From: Cardinalis cardinalis
Taxonomy: Eukaryota > Chordata > Aves > Passeriformes > Cardinalidae
Direction of reading: 5' to 3'
Assembly (NCBI GenBank): GCA_014549065.1
Contig: JACDOX010000018.1
Span: 486,957 to 550,956, forward strand
Length of the DNA: 64,000 nt
A program made the position numbers and the translations under genes. The notes beneath the pieces were generated by a model. That model ran no database searches. It saw only the letters and a list, made by a program, of their open reading frames with translations, and had not been told where the DNA came from. Positions 10,971 to 23,900 of this stretch are shown here, piece by piece (positions within the stretch are counted from its first letter, which is position 1; every line of letters begins with the position of its first letter).

Positions 10971-13900
10971 ACCACTTAAACCCCAGCTTCCACTTGACAT
11001 CTTCAGANGGTCATCTTGCCCTTATATTCTTAAAATTCTCATATATAGCTCATGACTGACAGCTGAAAAAAGGAGCAGATTCTCAGAAAATTGATTAAAT
11101 CCTCAGAAATTCCTTTTCTTTCATAATTTCTGCTTTTTCATTGATAAAAAATCCTTCTCTGAAATGAAGGCGTTGCCTTCATTCAGACATTTGTGGCAAG
11201 AGAGGTCCAACTTCAGGTATTTTGTCTTGAAACATAACACTGAGCTGGTCTAAATAACAAGCTGTAGCNGACCAGTCTTTTTGCTTTTTTCTTTTCATTC
11301 CATTAATCTTACATAACCCTAAACATATGGCTAGGGACTTCTTCCTTCTCTGATGGTTCTCCATGTCCCCTTTAATTCTAAAAATCAGTAGTGGCTTTCT
11401 TCCTCCTTACAATTCTAAATTGGTCACTTGTTCTTTCCATCTCCCAGTCTTCTGCATCCATCTTTCAGCCAGTCACCTTAATCAGAGTGCAATATCTGGT
11501 TTTGCACACTCCTTTGGCCTCCAGACCCCTACAAATTCCTGTCAAGCTCCATACAATTCTTCCATTTCCACATTTCATTAGATACGCTGCTCCAAATTCA
11601 TGATAGATACCTGGTTATAGTCAGTGACTATGGTAAAGCTGTCTCAGTTCCTGCTCTGATCCATATCCGACATTTTCTTTTGTGTCTGTCTTTCAGTTTA
11701 TTCAGATTTTTTCAGAGAAATTCATCCTGCTGTAGGTGGTGGCTTTCAGAAGACTTAAATAACATAGCAATAATTAGTTCACAGCTAGATTAATCTGATC
11801 AATGATGAGCACTAGTGAGAATTCTTACACTGAAATATTATCAGTAATGGTTTGCAATAGCAGTAATACATGTAATAGTGCACGCAATAGTGGTAATACT
11901 CTGTTTACTCNAGGAAATAATAAGGACTTTCATTTCAGATGATGAAGAAACTTATTTGTATGTTGAGCTCCTGGGAGCAGAGGAGTGGGGATGGAGTATT
12001 TGTACATTCCTTGGCATTGGCTTTTTTAGTCATTCAGAAAGTTCATGAAAGTAAAAGCATTGCTGAGCTTTGAATTAGGTCCATGAAAAGCCAGAGGAAA
12101 TTAGGGTTCACCTGAGGCTGTTGAAACATTGGGATTTAAAGTAGTAGTTGCAAAAATACTGGCATTGAGGTTTTCTCTCCCCAGATTGGGTGCTTTAGGA
12201 AAGGTCAANTTCAGCCTAGCTCTAAGTTGCCAATTGCACTTCTAATACTTAAGGCATTCCAACTTATCTAGGCAGTGATATACATCGAAAAGAAGTAGCA
12301 ACACTTAATCCCAGCCTCAGTAAACTGCTACTCATTTCTACACCACTGGACTGGTAGGCATTCTGCACAAACCTAAAGCAAAGCTTAAGCCTGGGTGCCT
12401 GAGCCCATGGGAAGACTAAGCTTTGTACCACCACACCCTGAGAGTAGAAAATTCACTGTCACTCAATACATTTGAAGCACTCTATAATAATGGCTCATCC
12501 TAACGAAAACATGGGACTGCTTGGTGTCAGCTCATATTACTTGTCTTGTAATTACCAGTTGCATGAGGTAAAACAGCCTGGGCTTAATTGAAGCACTGCA
12601 GAACACTGTTTCAATACACTTTTAGGTGTTTTATTCCTGATTAGAATTCTTTACTGTTGCTCCCTGTTTTCACTTCCTCACCTCCTTCTCTAAAAATACA
12701 CTCGATCTTTGATTGTGGCCTGCTACTTTAAATAAACAAATCTTCATTAGAGGGAGGTCAATCCATATGTATTGGACAAATGCCCATTCAGGAAATTACA
12801 TTCTCCTTACCTAAATAACCCTTACAGTTTCATCTGTGAGGAAAAAAAAAAACAACAAAATATGTTCTTCACTTTTGGTCAAGAGAGAGAACATAGAAAC
12901 ACTATATCTTGTCACAGCTAAGCAAACTGGCTCAGAAGTTGAATCTCATTTATCTATATTCAAAATACGTGGNTTCTGAATTTTTTTAGAAGAAGAACTG
13001 CTGTGTATATTTTAGAATAGTGAATATACAATACACAAACATAAGAATCCAAATTTTTTTTTGCTACAACTTATTCTCTGAGGACTGAGCCCTATACTTT
13101 CTAAGGCCCTCAGTCTAGAAAATTCTTAAAGAGAAGATTTATTCCATCCACTTGATATGAAGAATTTCATAGAACAACATCAAATACAGACTTGAAGTCT
13201 GAGATTAAAATGCAGCAAGTATCATAGGATATGATAAAAGCACACATCTTCAGACTGAAAAATACTTTCCATTACTTGAATTTTTCTGCCTGTTTCTGAA
13301 GATATTTCCAGACCATCCATAATACATTGAAGGGAGAGTGTCCTACGTTTGTCTACGTTTAATGCAGCAACCTATTGCTCTATAAGAAGCAATCTGCTCA
13401 GATTTGAATAGTTTGCAAGTTGCTAACAATTATTGTTCCTGAATAAGTTTTGGCTACTGGAGCCTATTCCTGATAAAGGCCTTGAATTTCTTGGCATGGT
13501 GTCCTGCTATTAACAAGGACTGTCTGGATATGATAAAAGCTGAATTGGGATATAGGTCACACTCTGATCATTATTAAAATATTCTCTATTTTCCTCANAA
13601 TATTCCTTCATCTAAGGGCTGGGAACCAGGGTATCATTAATTTTAGACTTACTCCTACTAAAGAACTAGTGCTATAGATTAAGTAATTTTTAACATAATG
13701 ATTAATAATCTCTCTTATAAACTCTGTTTTGTATTGCACTGGGAAATCATCCACTATGAATAAAACTAGGCCTTCATTCCAATAACCCAAAATCTGAGAC
13801 AATTGAGACTATCTTTAAAAAGGAATTGCAAATANAAGCACTTAGATATTTTGTCCACAAAATGGAGCCATTCGTCATTTTAGGATCTTCTCCATCCTTC

Positions 13901-14309
13901 AGAATGGATAAAACACACAACATAAGGATCTAACATCATACATACCATTGGTAGTAGTTGATGCTATTGATAATTCATGAGTTGAGAGGCTTGGAAGTGT
14001 TGTGAACTNCTTGAAAACAAATTCATACAAGACAGGTTTTTTTGTTAAAAGNAACTTTTAAAAAGCACAAAAACTAAAATGGCAACATAGCTGCTTATAT
14101 CCACCTGGTTTTTACCACTTTTTCTTATAAAAAAATCTGACGGCTTAATCTGGTGCACTGTAGTTTTTCCAGGGAAAGTCTTCCCTCCAAATATTCCATG
14201 CCACAAAGTCTCTCCTACTAGTATTAAAGACAAATTTTAGTTGCTTATAATAGTGAGGGACTGGTCTANAAGTCTGCACAGTGGCATGCACACCTATGGT
14301 GCTATATAA
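10971..14309. other. Unique noncoding sequence
   Basis: No gene or repeat I can defend. The segment around 12290-12480 is faintly reminiscent of old amniote SINE interiors but too diverged to call. Open frames are all under about 75 codons. Confidence 0.55.
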
Positions 14310-14455
14310 GTNCATAAATAATAATTGTAATTAATGTGTCTCAGCTTCCTGATCTGGAAAGGATTAATTAGTTGAGGAGGATTAATTAGATATTGTTAGC
14401 ACAGTACTTTGAAGATGTAAAGTGCTATATATAAGTGCTAAGTACTACTGCATCG
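14310..14455 (+). mobile_element. 3' part of an ancient MIR/L2/CORE-type SINE
   Basis: The order of blocks matches the 3' half of old amniote SINEs. CTCAGCTTCCTGATCTGGAA corresponds to 'CTCAGTTTCCTCATCTGTAA'. GGATTAATTAG corresponds to the 'GAGGATTAAATGAG' block. Next comes a segment with CTTTGAAGATGTAAAGTGCT, then ATATATAAGTGCTAAGTACT, the usual 'ctatataagtgctaagtatt' tail. The call rests on the order of blocks and my memory of the families. The specific family could be MIR, an L2-tailed SINE or an amniote CORE-SINE. Confidence 0.7.
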
Positions 14456-16218
14456 TGATTTTCATGTTCTTTGTGCTATACTTAGTAGATTACAAGTTCC
14501 AAGATTTCATTTGCTGGAATATTTGTGAAACTGGATGTGTCTGTCTTAGGGACTGAGTCCACATAGTTGTTTGCATATAGTTTAACACTAAAGCCTTGTG
14601 TAANCAGACCTGCTTCAGTTTATAATTGTTGAAACCATCAGGGTCACATTGGCAACAAAATACTCTATAGGCTTTGTGGTCACAAACATCTGGTATACAG
14701 TTTTATNCAAATAAATACTACTTTGATGAAACTTGAACTTCTATAGACTAAACAAAATTGTGCTAAAGAGATTTTCCAAGGGGAGGAAAAAGTGCTTTTG
14801 AGTTCCAGGAGGCTTCAGAGACTCCCAGGTGTTGTCCCAATGCATACTAGGTCACATTTCTTGGTCACCTTAATAAAATATCCATTTTCTTTTCCTTGCA
14901 TGGCATTTGCTCATCAAAATCTATGACACCAAGACAGTTAATGGACAAGTGAAGAGAGACGTGAAATTCTAGAAGTAAAAGTAGGAAGTTCAGCCAAAAA
15001 TTCTGAAAAATATGGATTAGTGTTTGTAGCATGCTGGAGACAATGCTAGAAGATATTTAGTCCTGTTTGACAGACTAAAGATAAGGATAGAAGGTCATTA
15101 TGTTAATTCATATTTCCCCAAGTTAAATTAAATTTGGTCAGATATGCAACTATAAAATCACTGAATGCNTCCTTCTACAGCTGCTCACTGTCCCACAAAG
15201 CAACACAGTCAACCTTCTTCTAAAGAATGTTTGGAGCAAGGGAGAACGGAAATAATTTTCAACAAGTCCTATCTGTACAACCTAAAACTGGAAACTTGCT
15301 ACATTAGTCTTATCCTGCAACTTTGGCTGATCTGGAAAGACAAGCAGCAAAAGAATTGCTGAATGACTTACTAAGTCAGTGGGAATCAGTGATGCCAAAG
15401 TGTTTCCTTGGTACCGTCAACACAGCAGAGAACATAGCAGAGCTCTATTCATGGTGTATAGACCACATCAGTGAATGTTAAAGGCAAGGCCAGCGAAAAA
15501 TAACATTTTAGTTCTATTTTGCAACCTAGAAATGTCATGCATATCTCAAATCAAGGCAATTAACACCCNTTATTTAAAGCCTGCATGCAGCTTCTGAAAG
15601 CATAGGTATAATGAGGTGTCTAGTCTCAANTATCTATCAAGAACTCTGTGACCAATAGAATAATTTTTAAAACTTTCCATCCCTTGGCCATACAGGTTGC
15701 TGAAATTTGGTGTAGACCAACTCTGCTGTAACTACTGGTTACCCTAATTGGGTAAAGAATCATTCAGATTCTTTAGTCAGCACAACATAATTTTCTCAGT
15801 CTTCCTATGCCACTGCCTNGGCTTGAGCTATATCAGTTCATGGATGGATTAACTGCTTCTATTACAAAAGCAAAAGGGAACATGGCTACATTCAAAACAT
15901 TTCAGCCAGGTCCTGGGGTTATCTGTTTAAAATGTTGCAATAAACCACTCTATTAGCAATGTACAGTCTGCCTAATTGTGCAAAATGCTGGTCTAGTCGT
16001 CACTCATCACTGCTAGCTGGCACCCTCCTTCTGACTGATTTTTTAATTTATTGTTGTAAATATGCACCTTAGGGACTGAAAAGTATTCATGGACAGAATT
16101 AAAAAGCAACTAATGTAAATGTCCAGCTCAAAAGCTGGAATCAAATCACAGTTAACAAAACAGTTATTCCTTCTCCTTCCTGCTCCATCGGACACTGAGA
16201 GTACTCTGATTACANAGA
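14456..16218. other. Unique noncoding sequence
   Basis: No gene or recognisable repeat. Open frames do not exceed 66 codons. Confidence 0.6.
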
Positions 16219-16435
16219 GTCACACAGAATCACAGAATGGTGAGTTAGGAAGGGACCACTGGAGATCATCTCATCCAACCTTTCTGCTTAAGCAGGGTGT
16301 CCTAGAGTATGTTGCATAAGCTTGTGTCCAGACAGCTTTTGAATATCTCTAGAGAAGGAGACCTCAAAACCTCTCTGGTGAACTTGTCCCAGTTCTTTCT
16401 TGAAGGCTAAAAAAAATGTCTTTAGATTTCTCACT
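16219..16435 (-). mobile_element. CR1 LINE fragment, 3' end, minus strand
   Basis: The plus strand begins with the reverse complement of the CR1 tail (CACAGAATCACAGAATGG, two octamer units). It then runs through the conserved CR1 3' region: GGAAGGGACC, GAGATCATCT, CATCCAACC, AAGCAGGGTG, and GAATATCTCTAGAGAAGGAG. Resemblance fades by about 16435. It is 5'-truncated, as nearly all genomic CR1 copies are, and carries only untranslated and extreme C-terminal sequence. The wording resembles a CR1-C-like subfamily; that assignment is from memory. Confidence 0.9.
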
Positions 16436-19400
16436 ACTACTCCCAGTTATCCATGGAATAAAAACACCAACAAAACTTTTATCTTGTCTAGTAGGAATTA
16501 GGTTACTTTTTTGTTTTTTTCCATTAAGGATCTGGGAACAGGGAACTGAATTCTTTGGTGTTTGATAGGGTATACCAAATATATTTTTCTGTGGATGAAA
16601 TAGAGTAATTGTCTGCATATTTTTTTCTGTGTTCATTGAGAACAGAACTCAAACTCTAAGTAATCTGGTGATGTGTAAGGCAACACCTTTTGCACTCCTT
16701 CTAGCAGGTCATTTTATGTCACTAGCCTTTGACATACAACAGAAAGTTTGAGGAGATATGTAACATACTATCATTATTATTATCTTAGAAAATTACTAAG
16801 GAAGTTAAAATGAGACCTTATCTCAGAAGCATAAATTAGCTGGAGTTCTCTCTCTGACAGCGTTTACCATTAATTTAACAGGGTTTGGATATTTTTCCTT
16901 ATTTCTTTTTCTCTCACATGGACAAGAGTCTTCTCAGAGGACCTGAATGCTGCATTTGCTGGCCTTGTGGCTGAGTTTTGGTTGATCCTAACTGGTCAAG
17001 TAACGCAGGACACCAATGATAGCTCTCTTGAAAGATTCAGTTTGAGAGAAAATTGCATTAAGTAATAAATAATAAATAATAAACTATGGCTGTTTTTAAA
17101 TTTACTGTATTGGGGAACATCCATTTAAATAACTNCCCTCTTACAAGCATGATTTTATCAGAACTGCTATCTCAACAGTTATTTGCTATTTGATTGTTTG
17201 NTTTTATTTTGCTTTAGATAATTTCTAGATCTGCCTCTGTCAATAGAGCAGAAGGCACCTTCCCAGTTAAGTCTAGTAGTTTTCCTTAGCCTCTTTCTGG
17301 AGCTTTCCAGTTTCCACCTCAGTTTATTCCATTTTAAAATTTATAGTTCTTTCAACTACTCATGCGTGCTCATCCCTTGTACAGCTGTGTTGACATGCCC
17401 TTTGCTTTGAAACATCAGTAAGTTAATTAGGGTGATGAAAATACTGTTCAGTTTGGTTTCAGTATGACACACTTAGGTTTCAAAGAGTCATGTGAAAATT
17501 ATCTTAGCTTTCACTATATGATTATTGTGATTTATTTTGAGTTTTCCTTGTTGGCTGATGTGTTTGTGGGTGGTGATAACAGCTCAGATTAACTTCCTGG
17601 GAAGATTTTAGGTGCATAAGGAATATTCATGCCCTGGAATTAAATTAAGAAGAACAGGACTCTAAGTAGCATGAAAAAGTTCTCTTTCTACATGGGTATG
17701 CTACTGCATCCTTCATGTAGTCCAGCCGACACTGAAGCCTTCATTGATTGCTAGTCCATAACTATAATAACAATAATTATCTAATTGGTAAGAGTATCAT
17801 TTTCTCTTTAAAGATGTGCATAGCTTTTAAGTTCTTATGTGGGCTGTACTTAAAAATCAGCCCTGAAATATGCAAATTCTCAGTACCTTTTCTTCAGTAT
17901 GTCTTGAAGTGAATTTGCAAAGTTGTAAAACCACATTCTCAAACAAATGCATGGAAACAATAAAAGCCAGCCTTTATTGAAATAATGCTTGACATTTTGT
18001 TTGTCAGCATACCCTACAGTTGTGGACCAACTGCCTGCCTGCCTAAGGACAGGGTCAAAGTGAATACCTGTCTAGCATGGGAGAACATGGTCACTTCATC
18101 AGTGTCAGCTTGTAACAAAATTTGGCTTGTCCAGTGAAGGGGGAAAACAGCTCTCATCATCTCAGACCAGATATTTATGCAGGCCGTTCCTGCAAACAAT
18201 AGCCACCATGCTCAAGTAATAATTTCTACTTGATTTCCAATCAATTTTGAACCCATGACAGATACAAACCAAATTTGAAAGATGAATAGGATCAAATGTC
18301 AACAAATGTCATAAGCAGCTGAACAGGAGGAGACCTTATAAATACTACCACTATAAAACAGACTTCAGCATGAATTCAACCTTTACGAAAATGAAATATT
18401 CTTTATAGGAGAGAAGTACTGTTGGCATCCTAACTGTCAAATATTTTGTTTGGAGAAGTACAAAGCACCAATATATGAGAAAATTAGTTTTCTTTGTACT
18501 GTGGCACGTGAAAAGGCTTTTTAATACTACCTTTTCAGCAACTGGTCACAACAAAGGTAACCAACTACCCTGTTTTGAGGAAGGCAAACCTCCTCTAAGA
18601 GAAACAGANATGGAAGAAAACAGAGGATGTTGTTTTGTAGGGACATAAAAAAGGGTGCTGAAAACTAGATTATGAGTGACATGATGTCCGGGTATTGGTC
18701 AAGTTCCTTTTATTGCCAGCACTAAAAAAGGCAGATTGCTGTAAATTATCTGCCCTCTTCATTCCCCACTCAGCATTACATCTGCAGCCATCTTGAGAAG
18801 ACACTTTTTCTGTATGGAGAAACTGAAGAACTGGGACACTATTTAGTGATATCCAAAAAAACACTCAAAGCCACTCATCAGCCTTTTGCACCTGAAGTCC
18901 TACAAACATTTCCAAAATCTACCTTCATGCCAGTAAGATATATGAACTTATTAATTATGTTATAGTGCTTGAAAAATGCTAGGGCATCATTGCAAGCCAA
19001 CATTTACTTACCACTATACAGCTCTTATATTGAGATCCATCCTGTCCAACCACAGGCCCCAGAAGCCCATAGTCTGGAGTAATCACTCTGCTGCCTGTGT
19101 CATCAATGCAGAGAGACAGACACTTTGAAAGGTGATTCAATCNCATCACCTTAGGAAGAGATGAGTTTTACTTTCTCAGAAGTTACCATGCCTATTCACT
19201 GAGTGGAAGAAACCAGGCAGATTGNCTTAGATGGACACCCAACTCTTTGGTTCACAATGAAATATGCAGTACTTTTAATTAATTCAACAATGGTTTTGCT
19301 ATTTGTCTAAGCAGTTCTACAAGAAGAAGTAATTTTGTCCTAAGTGCCCCAGTCCCCAAAAAGCAGAATGAGTAAGGGATTTTTCTCTGGAGGGATTTTT

Positions 19401-20439
19401 CACCTCTGCTTGCGACCCGGTAGAAGAATAGTCTGAATTTCTTAGTCTGATCTTCCCAAAGGGGTAGGAAGGAAGTGCAGAAATAGAGTTACACTGTCTT
19501 TATTGTGCAGAAAATAGAATCCAATGCCTTCCCTTTGCCCAGTATGGAAGCCATTCACATTTTTTGTCAGTTCTAATAACGTAAGGTTTTCCCAAACACA
19601 AACATTTTCTTCAAAAATAATAAGGTCTCAAGAGATAACAAAAGAATNTGCTGCTCCTTTTTTACTTTGCCATGTAGGTTCCAGAGTGAGAGCATGAATT
19701 TCAGTTTTTTCCCACACAATAAAATACTTTGTGTGCCCATATCCCCTTAAGATTTAGGACCCTATTTCAAATTGTTAAATTACCAGGGAAGGTGATACCA
19801 CATACAGAAACTTTAATTCTTTCTATAATGAAGAAAGGGAACTAGTGTATTTAATTTTAGAATCATATTTTAGTGAGAGCAACAAGGTTTCTATTGAACT
19901 AGTAGATTCTTGTCATATCTAATTTACTGATCCAGAGTTTTGTAAAAGCAAACATATATAAATGTATAAGTTTCATCTATAATTGGGAAGCATAGATAAA
20001 AATAATTTGACATTGAAATTTACACTTAAGAAGTAGTGCACTTCATTGTAATCAATTTTTCATTATGTTGTTGAGATCAATAGCTACAAATAAGATATAA
20101 AAACTGTATTATTGATGTGGCACATGTCGGTATAAAATGCGCAATTTTCTGTAGCATTTCAGTGGAGGAAAATTGTATTATACCATTTCCAACATTATAC
20201 ATATTGGTCTGTAGAGAGTGCTTATTAAAATCAATGTACAGTAAACTACACTCAGGGATATTTTAAAAAATAGAGAAAGTTCAGGGAATTTATGAATGTT
20301 TCAAAACAGACAAAATCACCTTGGTGTGTAAGTATCGTTCTAAACGCCTCTTTGGTAAGGGGACCATCCAGCTTGTAGTATTAGGAAAGGAATGCATGGT
20401 CTCTGATTTCCTGGCCAGAGTATCAGCCTAGACTAAGCT
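16436..20439. other. Unique AT-rich noncoding sequence
   Basis: No gene seen. A short (AAT)n tract lies near 17063-17082. A 90-codon minus-strand open frame (16364-16636) straddles the CR1 edge and is not a gene candidate. Confidence 0.6.
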
Positions 20440-20667
20440 GCTGGGGATTCAGGCTCTGCTTGAGGACACTGCTTTTGCCTGAAAACAGTGACTCTGATCA
20501 GAGAGAGCATGATAAACTCCACCTCTGAATACCAAGGGGTATTGGTGAAACGCTGCAGCAGTATGCTCACCCACCTCGGACTGCAGCCCTGCTATCACTC
20601 TTGGGCTAAAATGAGGGTCTGGAAAATGGCCTAGAGATACAATGGTAAAGCGCATGTGGCAGGGGAG

Positions 20668-20680
20668 TGCTGACTCAGCT
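20668..20680 (+). promoter_or_regulatory. Near-perfect MARE (MAF/NRF2-type) motif
   Basis: TGCTGACTCAGCT matches 12 of 13 positions of the palindromic MAF recognition element TGCTGACTCAGCA. The surrounding 20440-20700 is nonrepetitive and richer in CG dinucleotides than its neighbours. A single motif is weak evidence for function. Chromatin or conservation data would be needed to call an enhancer. Confidence 0.35.
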
Positions 20681-20915
20681 CAAGACAGGTCATAGTCATG
20701 GAACAACCCACATGAAATCACAGTCAAGGACAGAACAGCTACTGCCTAAGGCTTCCTTTAATCTAACCCTTAATCTGTTTGTTTTGGAGAATGAAAAGAA
20801 CTTTGGAAAAGATTAGTGGATCTTTCAAAGTAAGTCAATTATGGAAGAGGGGTTAGGAAATTTGGAATTATTATTGACAGATGAATCATAGGGGTTTTGA
20901 AAGGTAAGGTATAGA

Positions 20916-20985
20916 ATGAATAATAAAATATATAGAAGAACATTTGACCTATGAATAATGAAATATATAGAAGAACATCTGACCT
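20916..20985 (+). repeat. 35-bp tandem duplication
   Basis: Two adjacent 35-base copies (20916-20950 and 20951-20985) match at 33 of 35 positions, differing by an A/G and a T/C. Each copy ends in TGACCT. The high identity in otherwise unique DNA indicates a fairly recent local duplication. Confidence 0.9.
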
Positions 20986-23900
20986 CAGATAAAATTATGA
21001 GAAGTCATTTTTTGTAGGCAAATAATGTAAAAAACACAACTTTCACTTGTACCTGGTTTACAGTGAAAAATACTATTTAGGATTAAAATGTTTTGGAGAA
21101 GCAGTTNTTTCAGCTTTGTTATTTCTTTCCTGTCTTTCCCTTCTCTCAGTCATATTCCAGAGTACACAACAAATATTATGCTTAACAATTAATGAACAGC
21201 TTCAGCATTCACTGAATCAACAAATTTAGTAGTAAATAAGTAGACTACTTTTCTCTGGCAGTTCACCATGTCATAACCATAATTGTGTTGACTTAACTGA
21301 TATAATACTTGATGACATTGTAAATACAGTTTTGTTTCTTTTTCCTAATGGACTATTTTCTANAGACATTGGAATGAAGGATGCTACAAAACAGAGCAAC
21401 TGAGGAAAAAAATAAATTCTGTTTAAAATAGATCATTCTCTTAGACCTCAGACCTCACTAATTTCCCCAATATATTCCTCAAGAGCAGATAAATTAGGCA
21501 TAAAATGTGTGGGTTAAGACAACAGTACTTTGGGGAGATGAAGATGCTGTGATTTATGAAGATGCTGTCCATATGTATATTTCCTTCTATTGTCTCANGG
21601 CTGATACCAAATATCTCTGTTACTTTCAATTCAGTGCAAATAAAGTGAAATGACTAATTATTTGGTTGATCAGTATGAATTCTTCTGTGCTGCTGTCAAA
21701 ATTGAGTATTACATGTCCTGTGAAGCTTGTAGATCATTATTTCTATAGAATTAGCTGTGTCTTCTTGTGAAATTCTGATATAAAATGAGGTTAAACTGTT
21801 CAATGACAACACATACACATAACCTTAGAAAAAGATACCTCAGTTCAACTTGAGCAATAGTTGGGCCCCAGTTTAGACTTAAAGGAAAATTTGAAGGAGA
21901 TGGCATACAATAAATACAAGACCCTATTAATAAAATTGTTAGAAACATTTTTAGAAATGTCACTGTGACAACCAATATAAACTGGATAAATATTTGTTAG
22001 GCATTACAGAGCCATCATTATCTTAACAGTGGTAAACTGATGTAAGCATCATTTTAACATTCTTGAAAATGTTGCCTTGTACATTGAGGAGCTAACAATA
22101 ACATTTGAAACAAAGCACAAATTGACATCACAGTGATTTTCAAAAAAAGAGTGATGATTTGTTTAGATGTGCCACTGTGAATGTAAAAAAGCTGCTCAGA
22201 ATAGTTGAACATAAACTTTACTAACATTGTTTAATAGCTTTACCTGCTAAAGTGGTAGAATTTTTAAATGCTCAGCCTACACACAACAGGAGAACTGAAT
22301 GCTCAACTATCTCCTATCCATCCATCCCTGCCTGCTTTCAAGGGTTGTTGAGGGCCCCTTTCCTTCTTCCAGGGTTCAATCTTCTCTCTATTGTTTTTGT
22401 GACACCTCTCCTTTTAAATTTCATAATTATTTTCTCATGAACCTTTTTGCCAAAGATTTTGGATACTGTGGTCTCTCTCAAATCCTTTGCTTCCAACCAT
22501 TTTCCATGCTTTTTCCCTCCCTAATATTTGCTGCTGTTATTTCTTGGTGGTTTGCTGTGTTTATTCTCAACATAATAAAACCAAGCCAAGAAAAACAAGG
22601 AACTTGAGGTGGGGCAGCCATTACTGTGGTTCTCAAGATTAAAATGCATGGTTGAAAACTGTGGGATCACTAAAGCTAATGGGAGCTTCACCATAGTTTT
22701 AAATAAGACTGTGATTTCACTTGGTATGACAACCATTTTGACTTCAGTCAAGATCCTTGAAGTCTAGATCACAAATGTATCATTTTCTGTCATACCATAT
22801 GCTAAATATCTGAATATCTCCACATAACAAGACTTATGAAGTAGGAGTTTAACCTAAGGTTGCATCACTTACACCCTTAAGGACGCTTTCTTACTGACCT
22901 CTGACAAAATACCTACAGGGAAAATGTTTCCAAGTAACAGTTAATCAGATAATTTACCATTGTTTTACTTAAGTAAGACAAAGAGGTGACTTTTCATACT
23001 TTTACAGGTACTCATTAGANATTGTTTCATCTTTTAAGATAATTGGATCTGAATTTTTCTGCATTTCTTGGAAGTGTCTCAAGAAGTTTTCTTTACCTTC
23101 ATAAATTTAGGTTTCTTATTAAGAGATGACCTTACCATNAGAATTCAAATGTATAAAGTATCAAGCCTCAGGGAAAGCCTTTAAATAAATAATATTTTTT
23201 TTCCTTTTCAGTTCTAGAAGGCTCCTTATACTCAAATGTTTCCAAAAATTATACAAAAGATTAATATTGAGATTAGCTGCAAGCACCAATTTATCATTTT
23301 CTTTAAAGNCATTTTTTCATCTCATTTTTCTTTTGTTACTAGAACGTAACAAAAGGTATTTGGAAAAGTTCATTTGATGCAGCCAAAATTAAAAGTTTTG
23401 CAATTCTTATTTTCAAGGAAATTCCAAGAAACTTCTCTTTCAAGATAAGACTAAAGGGAAGGAGAGGTGCTGGATAGGAGTCATTATGTATAAGTAGATC
23501 TACATAAAAACTTCTCAGTGCTTGCTGAGTATTTTTCTCTCCTCAGAGTCAACATCTTTTGTCATGAATGTGACAAACTTATGAACCATTACAGATGACT
23601 TTGGAACGTCATTATTCAGTGCCTGCATGTACCTAAAAGCTTCTACCAGCTCTGCCTAGTAATAAAAGCACGTAGTAGTGATTATGTTTAATACACATCA
23701 CACTACCTGGATGATACGATTGCAAATTGTAATGTCCATAGGATATCCCATATATTTTTCACTAAGTCTTTGTTCATAAAGTGTAACAATAATCTCCTTC
23801 ATTAAATAGGTGCACCTCCTTTGTAGAACTTCTAAACTTACTTTTTCAGAAAGACCCTTCTCTGTTAGAGTCATATAAAAAAAAGTAAAAAAATTATTTT

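Noticed and set aside
12290..12480. Faint resemblance to an old amniote SINE
   Set aside because: Similarity limited to a few short words without the required order.
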